The notes under the pieces were generated by a model. That model saw only the letters and a program-made list of their open reading frames with translations, was not told where the DNA came from and ran no database searches. From NCBI GenBank assembly GCA_018141785.1, contig CP073341.1, positions 186,001 through 250,000 on the forward strand: DNA of 64,000 nt. Direction: 5' to 3'. The position numbers and the translations under genes are program-made. The stretch is from Candidatus Paraprochloron terpiosi LD05. GTDB lineage: Bacteria > Cyanobacteriota > Cyanobacteriia > Cyanobacteriales > Prochloraceae. How positions within the stretch are numbered: position 1 is the stretch's first letter; the number at the start of each line of letters is the position of its first letter. This document shows, in pieces, positions 17,291 to 25,072 of the stretch.

Positions 17291-20200
17291 GTTCGGGTCG
17301 AAGGAGTGGTCGCCCACCCCAGCTCCCTTTCAGAACCGTGCGTGAGACTTTCACCTCACACGGCTCCTATGACCTGTGGATTGAAACCTACCGCAAAGGG
17401 CATAAAATCCGTTGATTGCCTCTATCTAGTTTGGTGCGTCAGGTTGTGGCAATCTTTGCCTGTCCTATCCAGCATCAGTTTTACTGGTTCTTACTCGGTT
17501 TTACAGGAACCTGAGTTTGAAAATGATTCCTACTCGGCTGTCGTCTTACCCAGACCTCAAATTCGGAACTAGGTTATCCTCTCATCCGTGTCTCCACGGT
17601 GGTATACAGCATATTTTCAGCCTAGGCGTCACCTTTTTGGATAGAAATTAGCTCCAACACATTGCGGGCAATTGTTTAGCATCGTGGCTTTCGTTCCCGC
17701 GTCCTATCCGAATGGTCTCGATAGAGGTATGTCTGCCCTCCCTCTCCGGGTACCACCCCGCTTAGAAAGAACCATTCGTTTTTCCTCGTTCCAAATCAGA
17801 AATTGTTCCGAATCTTTAGGTCTCACCACTTCGCCTACCGACCCCCTAGGAATGCTGCTATCCTATGCAAAACGCAGCAGGGTTTTGGTTATCGGTTCTT
17901 GTTGCCCATTAAGGAGGTCTCCCCCCAAACTAAACGCTGTACTCCTACAAATTAGACGCTTTTTCCGGTGAGTGCGTACCTATTGTCGAGATAGGTAGAC
18001 CCTTACAGGTTTTCCCCCTCACAGTACCGGGCGTGCAAGTTTCCAAGCACCCGGCTCCTGGTGTATCATCTTACTTGCTGGCGCGTTTACTCCTCATTTC
18101 TGACATCGGCTTTCAGGTCTCATCCAAATTGGGCTTTGAGTCCTTAAATTCCAACCTCCTCTCCATTGACGTTTGCCCTACGCCTCTAACTTATAAGGAG
18201 CATTGAGTTTCAAGTTCCAATTTTCGGATTACAAATCCTCTTGCGTTCGGATTTGCAGTTACGTTTCACCCTCTCCTACGTCAGCCTATCTGCTGGGTTA
18301 TTGATTCCCCTGAACTTTCGTCCTAGCAGCATTCGCTTTTTAGGAGAGTCCTTTCTCCCCAGGGAGTTGGTACAGATTACTCCTTTCCTACTGGTCGAGA
18401 CCAGACCCTGTGGAGGTTAACTCGTTCCACAATAGTTAGATACGTCTGACGGCGGGCTGCTCTATACCCCGGCGGTGAGGTGTCTACATGATGACCCTAG
18501 AAGTCCATCTTTCTCATATACCGCATACCGTTTTGGTTAGAGTGTTTCAGTTGGGCTTTCACTCTTCCAGGTTAACGAGGCTGCAAGCTTCGCTTTATGC
18601 TCACCATATCAGACTTTCCCTAGGCCGCTACCACCATCGGACTAATAGTAACTTAGCCATTTAACCCTCTAGCTGTGAAACCTCCTCATTACTGTTGAGG
18701 CTCCTTCGGGCGGGAACCGGGGAAGACACTCCCCATGGGGCTTTCACCCACTAATTACTGCGACTTTCGAGCCGCACTCTAGGATACCTGTTGACCATGG
18801 ATTCTCCGGCATTAGGCAGGGTCACTTTCGTGTCTGATTCCGCCCTGTTCCCAGCTTCACGCCCCGGAGACTAACCCCTATCGCCTGCTTGAATTCACAG
18901 TTGCGTGTGGGCAGATAGAGATTCGCTTATCCCCTAAGCGGTTGGACTTGGAAGACTGATTGCTGACCAGCTCCTCACCAACATTCCTGATTTAGTTGTC
19001 AAGGTACAAAATACCTAGCCTGGGGTTATGTCATTTGGCTATTAAGCCGCGACTTTTCGCCCAGAACGAGTCGCCCACATAGTGTTGCAGTTTCGGGTCT
19101 GTTACAGGGCCGAAAGAAGGACGACAAGACTCTAAATCCATGAATTTTCGCACCTCTTCATTGCAAAGTTCAGCAGCGCGATTAATTGCCTCTTGCAGGG
19201 TCAACTGATACTCCTGCTGGAGCACTAAGACTAGGTTGTGAACGTCTCTTCGCTTCATTTCAATTTCCAGACCGATAATATCGTTGGACCAGGAAATAAC
19301 ATTGTTAGCTATCATTAGAGTCGAGGGAGATGTTACCACCTCGCCCCTCTCCTACGAACTGTACGTGAGACTTTCACCTCATACAGCTCAGGTGCTTCTA
19401 ACGGCGCTTTTGCGAGAGTCCATCCTTAATACGCTTGCGATGTATTGCTTGCGCCTGGTGACATTCTCGATGGAGAGCAACCAGGTTCTTACGTTTCCAG
19501 TTGTTATGGTTGCCATCTATGTGATGCAATTCCACGGCACCATCCATCTCCATGAACTTTCGGTTGCAATGCAACCTGCTCAGGCGCGGCTGCGCAGGAG
19601 CAGGCATTTGCCCTTCTGTCGTTTAATGGCGTCGGCGGTTGGGCCACTATATAGCTTGGAATTCCGACCGACCCAATAGGTTAAGTTCCCATCGAAGGGT
19701 GAGGCATCACCTTTGACCATCACGTGTTTATTGACTTTCCTGGGAACTGCTGGGAAAGCTTTCTTTATCTGCTCTGATGTGAGCGCGCGAGGCGCGCTCC
19801 TAAGGGTTTACCCTTGATAGCCAGACGTCTTGCTTTCTCAGCTTCCTTAATCGCCATCCTGCGTTTTTCAGCCCTCAATTTACGCCAAACCCAGTGATTG
19901 AGCGACCATAGTGAGTGCTTGCTCATATCGCAGTTTGTGTGATACTGCCTCCAGCCTCGGACTTGTGACTCTATCCTTTTCAGGCGAGCTTCCGTGGTTG
20001 CACCACTTCTCCAAGTAGCTTTAACCTTGGCCTTTATGTCTGCATAATTCTCCCAACTCGGTGTAGATTTGAAGACTCCACGGGAGTTGACACGGAAGTG
20101 CCACCCCAAGAAGTCGAACCCATCCGTAGCTTTCCTCACCTTAGTCTTAGTTTCGTTAATTCTTAGCCCTCTGGACTTCAGAAATTCGTCGATATCCTCC

Positions 20201-22269
20201 CGTAACCGTTGGATGTCGGTTTCTGGTTTACAGATAAAGACCGCGTCATCTGCGTAACGAATACCCCTTATTGACGGTCTTGACCGTTGTCTTTTCCATT
20301 GGTCTGACCCTAGGTTCTCAAATCCATCTAGGGCGATATTGGCCAGTAGTGGCGAGATAACCCCGCCTTGAGGTGTGCCCTTAATACTGGAGGGATATTC
20401 ACCACGGACGCCCGCCTTTATTGCTATCCTGAGTCCCTTTAAGGCTTCGGTTGGTAAGACTGCTTTCTTGAGCATTACCTGGTGGTCTATCTCGTCAAAG
20501 CATTTGCTGATATCTGTTTCCAGAATCCACTTGTCTTTGCCATTTACTTGGCTCTTTAGGTTGTCGAAAATTAGCTTTTGTGCGTCCGCAGTACAGCGAC
20601 CGGGTCTGAAGCCGTAGCTCCTTTCTCCGGCAGTTGCCTCATAGGCAGGCTCGGCTGCTAACTTGAGCAATGCTTGCCACGCCCGGTCGGCCATTGTCGG
20701 GATGCCTAATCCCCTTGTCTTACCGTTAGGCTTGGGGATATTTACCCTTCTCAGTTGCTGGTGTTTCCAGTGGTACCAGTGCTTATTCAGCCTTTGACAC
20801 AACACTAGACGCTCTCTGGTGGAGAGTGCTATTTTCCCATCAACTCCGGGGGACTTACGCCCTGTATTTAACTGTGTTACTTGTTTGACGGCCCCCGGCA
20901 TCCTCGATGGCGGGGGCTAAGTGGAGTTTCAAGGCTTTCAGACTGCGGTATTCGATTGAAGCCTGTTTAGTGATATTCACAGTTTTGACCTCATTAATCG
21001 CTCTGATAATTACATTGGGTCTCTTCTCTGTAGAAACCATCAGGCAGTTACGCCCTCTCTTACCCTCGCTTTTCCGATAGGCCGTTAATCAGACGATCCC
21101 ACCACTTTCCGTGGAAGTTAAGCGAGTTTTTACTCGTTGGGAAAGAACTATTGCTACGAACCCTTGGGACTCATCCATTGACCTATCACCAACTCAGGAA
21201 TGCAGGTTGCTGAGACTGGACTTGCGAGTTTCTTTCGGTGTTTCTTCTGTCGTCTGTAACGGCCTTCCGACAGTGTCAAAACTTAGGTCTTTTCTCAGAT
21301 GATTCACGTTAAGTTATCCCGGTGTTCTCCCTGTTAGCGGAAGTATCTCTGCCTAACCGTTTGGCCGCACTTTACCGCCCTGCTGCCAGCTTCTGCCTGG
21401 TGATTAACCTCACAGTGGCCAGATAAGGATTCACGTGATTCCCTCACGGGAGGGGCTTTCACCCTCATAGTTCATTCAGTTGTCAAGGTTCGGTAGTCCT
21501 ATATAGGAATCGTTTTGTCCGTTTTCAGCCCCTTTCGGGTAGCTTAGATTATCGGAGACGCTGTCCCGGAACCCTGCTCCTGCTTATGTTTGGCTTACGC
21601 CGCGACTTTCACAGGAAACGAGCCGCACAGCCTCAGTTTTTGCACAGTCTTGTTGGCTCTGACTTGGTTTGGTAGCTCCATTTCCTTGTTGACTTCAATT
21701 TCAATCCAGTCAAAACAGAGATAAGCTGTAGTCAGAAAAGGGCGCATTTTGAGATAGGTTGCCAAATCTGGTGTAATTCCCTGGGTGTGGTTAGCAGCTT
21801 GCCAGACCAATGCTTGCAGGTAGTCCTTCATATTGCTGGTAAAACGGTCCATCCACCCTGAACTTGCATGGGGTTCCACTCTCTGTCTAATATCTGCCAA
21901 TGCCTGCACTAGGGGAGCATCTCCGTGAGTAGGCTTTTCCCCCCGCAAAATGGCTAGTGACCGACTATGTAGAGCGGGCATCAGCTCATCTTGCTTGTTA
22001 ATTCCCAAGTCTTCGCAATAGTCATCGAAGATAAACAGCCAGGTGTAAAAGTTAGCAATAATCTGAAAGATTTCAGGTGAAGCATGGGGGCGGGTACGGG
22101 CTGACATTCTGGGAAATTGTGCTGCCCGGAAACGACGGTAGGCTGATTCATCCGGGAGAAGATGGAAGCGACGTACCCATTTATTGGTTTGCTCCTGGGC
22201 AGTGGCAACATTCTGATGAATTGCTCCAGGAAAGGGACAATATAGGGGGGGTATTTTGATGTTTTCCAT
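17203..22269 (-). CDS. class I terpene synthase, three exons split by group II introns (join 22269-21629, 19313-19077, 17290-17203)
   Basis: Removing introns A and B at the boundaries set by comparison with their relatives leaves 966 bases coding for 321 residues in one frame. Exon 1 carries the metal-binding motif FDDYCED (about residues 80-86). Exons 1 and 2 join within a Leu codon to give KLRL-IANNVISWSNDIIGLEIE, which contains the second metal motif NDxx(G)xxxE. Exons 2 and 3 join within a Val codon to give LQHYV-LGLRSWMRGYIDW, then the C-terminal RY pair in ETERY. This is the complete domain order of bacterial sesquiterpene-type cyclases, which ionise and cyclise a prenyl diphosphate. 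The ATG at 22269 is chosen over the TTG just before it. The Ser of the NSE motif is Gly here. The product is unknown. If splicing fails, no active enzyme is made. It lies 32 bases after a TpsA-like gene on the same strand. Confidence 0.85.
17291..19076 (-). mobile_element. group II intron B (outer, ORF-less), host of a nested intron
   Basis: On the minus strand it opens GGGCGACTCGTTC at 19076, aligned with GTGCGACTCG of intron D, and closes with a clear domain V (GAGCCGTGTGAGG...CACGCACGGTTC, 17366-17333), domain VI and TTCGACCCGAAC at 17291. That end lies six bases after CGAC, as in introns A and E. It interrupts the terpene synthase between exons 2 and 3 and is itself interrupted by intron C at 18777-17985. 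No maturase frame is present. The first bases are GGGCG, not the GUGYG consensus; a start two bases earlier (GTGGG) would pair with a 3' end one base later and also keep frame. Confidence 0.8.
17985..18777 (-). mobile_element. group II intron C (ORF-less, about 793 nt), nested inside intron B
   Basis: Opens GTGCGGCTCGAAAG at 18777 and closes with domain V GAGCCGGGTGCTTGG near 18060 and TCTACCTATCTCGAC at 17985. It is nearly co-linear with intron D. Outside it, intron B sequence resumes on both sides, giving a twintron: C would have to be removed before B can fold and splice. Confidence 0.85.
19077..19313 (-). CDS. terpene synthase exon 2
   Basis: Codes for IANNVISWSNDIIGLEIEMK and then RRDVHNLVLVLQQEYQLT through to PKLQHYV. 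It contains the NSE-type magnesium motif, followed by RRDVHN, which is highly typical of bacterial terpene synthases. An apparent ORF of 102 codons covering it extends into intron sequence at both ends and is an artefact. Confidence 0.85.
19398..21040 (-). pseudogene. decayed group II intron reverse transcriptase/maturase of intron A
   Basis: Against the intact copy in intron E, three pieces remain. An N-terminal piece (21040 to about 20918) reads VKTVNIT...IEYRSLKALKLHLA. It is joined by a GC palindrome to an RT core (about 20890-19806), with YADDAV, GTPQGGVISPLL and GYFLGW-like motifs, after loss of about 180 bases. The RT core then runs into a second palindrome and shifts frame to a stop at 19765. 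The HNH endonuclease piece (19607-19398; ELHHIDGNHNNW, HRECHQAQAI) is cut off by a third palindrome. The RT centre itself still looks intact, but no full-length protein is possible. Confidence 0.85.
20891..20917. repeat. GC-rich palindromic repeat, copy 1
   Basis: GCCCCCGGCATC, a CTC loop, then GATGGCGGGGGC: a 12-bp near-perfect hairpin. It replaces part of the maturase ORF of intron A. Related copies are at 48258-48283 and 50191-50215. Confidence 0.8.
21629..22269 (-). CDS. terpene synthase exon 1
   Basis: Codes for the N-terminal 213 residues plus two bases. IPPLYCPFPGAIHQNV and WLFIFDDYCEDLGI are characteristic of cyanobacterial terpene synthases; FDDYCED is the DDxxD-type metal site. The apparent extra ten residues to a stop at 21595 are intron sequence. 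Confidence 0.9.
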
Positions 22270-22301
22270 CAACTTTTTCTTAATTTTTGCCTAAATGTAC
22301 A

Positions 22302-24848
22302 TTATTTTTCAAATTTACTATGAAACTTTGGCAGACAGGTTTCAGATGAGGTAGGAACATTAGTACGATTAGGCATACTCGCTACCAACTCTATGGTACC
22401 ATCCTCATGGATAACCCAGCCTGTAGCCCGTATTATGGGAGTCGGCAGAGGCTTAACCAATTCGCTGACAGGGGGAAATTTACCCCGAGGTAACGATTCT
22501 TCAGGAAGTTCGGTAAAGTCCCGTAAATCTACCAAAACTCTTGACTGGCTGCGGATGGGTTCCGTGGGGTTTTCTGCTAAGCCACCTCGTCCGATATTGG
22601 TAAAAGAGCTACCCTCAGCCGCAGCACAGCTGGCGATTATTTGGTCGGCGGGGTCTGGCAACTGTTCTTGTAATTGCAATAATCCCGAAGTGGGGTCCAC
22701 TTCCGGGTTGTTAATGTTGACAACGCCATCCACTCCCAGCTGGGAACTAGCGGTGATGGAACTATCGGGGGAGGTAAAAATCCCTTGGGCAGTAAGGTCA
22801 ATATTGCCTCCATTTCCTAAAAAGGCGTTGGCGCTAAGAGAGCTACCCTCCAGGAGTACTAAGGTGTTGGTGTTAATAGTAATGTTGCCGCCATTCCCCC
22901 TTTGCCCTGCTTCAGCTTCAATTTTGCTGTTATTTCTCACTTGCAGGCTGTCGGTCACTTCCAGGTTAATTTCCCCTCCGTCACCGGAAATGGTAGCAGC
23001 AGTGATGCCACTTTCCCTATCCAGGAAGATAGAATCGGCATTGATAGTCAGTTCCCCAGCATCTCCCGTGCCGTCATTTCTGACATTGATGAGAGCACCA
23101 TCCCCTACTTTCAGGATAGGAGTAGTAATAAAAAGGTTGCCCGAGTTTCCAGAAGGCACTGGGGGTGCGTTGATTATTGCCCGGAAAGCTGGATCAATAA
23201 TATTGGCACTTGAGATGATGAGACTGGGATTCACCGATCCAGACACGGTACCGGTCACTTCTACAAACTCGGTAGCATTGATAGTAACGCTCCCGGCACC
23301 GCCAGCAGCTAAAGTGGAAGAGTCCACCCTGCCCCCATTTGCAATTATCAGCCTTCCGGTGTGGATGTTTAAGGAACCCGCATCACCAGCGCCAACAGTT
23401 GAAGAACTCAAAACGCTTGGCTGAAGATTGGTTGGTTCCACTCCTATTACTTCTATAGAATCAGCGTTAACTGTCACAGTTCCCCCAGAACCAGTCCCCA
23501 AGGTTGTAGATGCCATTCTGGCTCCATTTTTGATGGTCAACCGCTCCGTTGTCACATTGATATTCCCCGCCTTCCCCTTCATAAAAGAAAAAGCGTTAAT
23601 GCGGCTGGTCAAAACGGGATTAGCGGTATCGAAGCCCTCTAATTGGATTGTACCGGGAACCTCTAAAATGATATTGCCCCCAAATGGCCTGGTGTTATCT
23701 TCTGGGAGCATATCCATTCCGGGAGTATCTTGCTCCAAGATACCGAAGACTGTGGAGACGGCACCCCCACGCCTGACCTGCAATTCTGGGGTGGAAATAC
23801 GAATATCACCGCCATTTCCATTTTCCAGAGCATGATTATAGAAGCCGCTGCCAATTTCTCCATCGGTGCCAGTCACTGTGACAGACTCGGAAGCATTAAC
23901 TTGGATCGCACCAGATTCTGGTTTCTCTTCGTTGAGAATCAAGAATAGAGAGCCATCCTCTACTTTTAAAGTTGCTCCCTGTACTGTGATGGCTCCCGGA
24001 CCTGCATTTACTAATGCCTTGTTCAGGAGCTGAATATCTTGGAAATTTGACCCATCTTGATAGTCAAAAGTCCAGCCCGAGGTGGTATTCTTCAGCCGAA
24101 CGGAACCGGAACCAACGCTGCCTAACTCAACCCTTCCCGACTCTGCTGTGAGAATGGCGCCGTCTAAGGTAACATTCCCTCCAATTAAAGCTAGGGTTTT
24201 CCCTGGTTTCACTTCTAAACCAGAATTGGTCCCAAAATCGCTCTTCTCTCTATTAATGATGGAAAATGCTGGATTGTCCGGAACAATAAAATGTCCCTTA
24301 TCTTGTACGTGAATGGTTCCTGGGTTATCAAATTGCAGACCAATAGGTACGTTAATAGTAAGCAAAGGAGGAGTATTGGGTTTGGTAGCGTCGAAACTGC
24401 CATTTTCCAAGATGAGTCGGTCAGCAGTACTGCCTAAAAAAGAACCGCCAATATCTAGTCGGGCATTGGGACCAAAGATTATGCCACTGGGATTGAGAAA
24501 ATAGAGGTTTGCGGTACCATTAGCACTTAGGGTTCCGTCAATGTGGGATATTTTGCCTCCCGTAACCCGGGTAATAATATTTTGAATCGCCAGGGAGTTG
24601 TTGAAATGGGCTTCCATACCAATGGGTAGAGAGAATTCCCGAAAACTGTGGAAGAGATTGACTCCTACTGCAGTTCCCTGTTCAATGGTGAAGGTGTTAC
24701 CATTCTTGGTAACATGAGAATTAGTAGGTAGTGTGCTATCGGAAGCAACTTGAGCTACAATGGGTTGAGAAGGTATGCCTATACTTAGCAGTACTAAAGT
24801 CATGAGGTTTTTTATTAAGCGCCAAGAACTGGGTAATTTTTTCTTCAT
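22302..24848 (-). CDS. TpsA-like secreted exoprotein (filamentous haemagglutinin N-terminal domain)
   Basis: 848 residues from ATG at 24848 (MKKKLPSSWRLIKNLMTLVL, signal peptide ending near VAQ). The TPS secretion domain follows with NLFHSFREFSLP, NLYFLNPSGIIFGPNA and IGGSFLGSTADR, then many beta-helix turns of the type GNGGNITINT. The C-terminus has IIASCAAAEGSSFTNIGRGG, common in cyanobacterial members. Such proteins cross the outer membrane through a TpsB (ShlB/FhaC) pore; none is visible in the window. Divergent from the CHAT-protein gene. Confidence 0.9.
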   Translation of the reverse strand: MKKKLPSSWRLIKNLMTLVLLSIGIPSQPIVAQVASDSTLPTNSHVTKNGNTFTIEQGTAVGVNLFHSFREFSLPIGMEAHFNNSLAIQNIITRVTGGKISHIDGTLSANGTANLYFLNPSGIIFGPNARLDIGGSFLGSTADRLILENGSFDATKPNTPPLLTINVPIGLQFDNPGTIHVQDKGHFIVPDNPAFSIINREKSDFGTNSGLEVKPGKTLALIGGNVTLDGAILTAESGRVELGSVGSGSVRLKNTTSGWTFDYQDGSNFQDIQLLNKALVNAGPGAITVQGATLKVEDGSLFLILNEEKPESGAIQVNASESVTVTGTDGEIGSGFYNHALENGNGGDIRISTPELQVRRGGAVSTVFGILEQDTPGMDMLPEDNTRPFGGNIILEVPGTIQLEGFDTANPVLTSRINAFSFMKGKAGNINVTTERLTIKNGARMASTTLGTGSGGTVTVNADSIEVIGVEPTNLQPSVLSSSTVGAGDAGSLNIHTGRLIIANGGRVDSSTLAAGGAGSVTINATEFVEVTGTVSGSVNPSLIISSANIIDPAFRAIINAPPVPSGNSGNLFITTPILKVGDGALINVRNDGTGDAGELTINADSIFLDRESGITAATISGDGGEINLEVTDSLQVRNNSKIEAEAGQRGNGGNITINTNTLVLLEGSSLSANAFLGNGGNIDLTAQGIFTSPDSSITASSQLGVDGVVNINNPEVDPTSGLLQLQEQLPDPADQIIASCAAAEGSSFTNIGRGGLAENPTEPIRSQSRVLVDLRDFTELPEESLPRGKFPPVSELVKPLPTPIIRATGWVIHEDGTIELVASMPNRTNVPTSSETCLPKFHSKFEK

Positions 24849-24905
24849 GATAACGTTCGCAGCAGTGCGATGTTTTTGGTTAATTATAACTATTTTTGCA
24901 AGCAA

Positions 24906-25072
24906 GAAATGTATGATAAGTTACAATTATGAGATAACAGTTAGAGTATTTCTAAACTTAGGAGAAGCAAAATCCAATAGTCAATAAAAAATAACAAGAT
25001 TGAACAAATATTATTGTTAACATAAGTTGCGTATACAAATACATGTTAATAATATATGGCTAATAATCTATT
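24906..25072. promoter_or_regulatory. shared divergent promoter region of tpsA-like and CHAT genes
   Basis: AT-rich 167-225 base gap between two divergent gene starts. Promoters for both must lie here, but individual boxes cannot be assigned with confidence. Confidence 0.4.

Larger units (their letters stand above)
19314..21628 (-). mobile_element. group II intron A (about 2.3 kb) with decayed maturase ORF
   Basis: Opens GTGCGGCTCGTTTCCTG at 21628 and closes with domain V (GAGCTGTATGAGG...CACGTACAGTTC, 19389-19356), domain VI and CTCGACTCTAAT at 19314. It is highly similar to intron E in ggt over the RNA domains and the ORF. It interrupts the terpene synthase between exons 1 and 2. Short GC-rich palindromes lie at 20891-20917, about 19780-19803 and about 19573-19603. 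Confidence 0.9.

Noticed and set aside
17306-17971. Two plus-strand ORFs of 88 and 99 codons
   Set aside because: They lie antisense within group II intron B and resemble RNA-domain sequence, not protein.
19031-19339. Apparent 102-codon stand-alone gene on the minus strand
   Set aside because: Only 19313-19077 is coding; the start and end lie in group II intron sequence. It is exon 2 of the terpene synthase.
22393-23424. Long plus-strand ORF of 343 codons inside the TpsA-like gene
   Set aside because: It is antisense to a clear beta-helix protein; the composition of repeat-rich genes often leaves the opposite strand open. No domain was seen.
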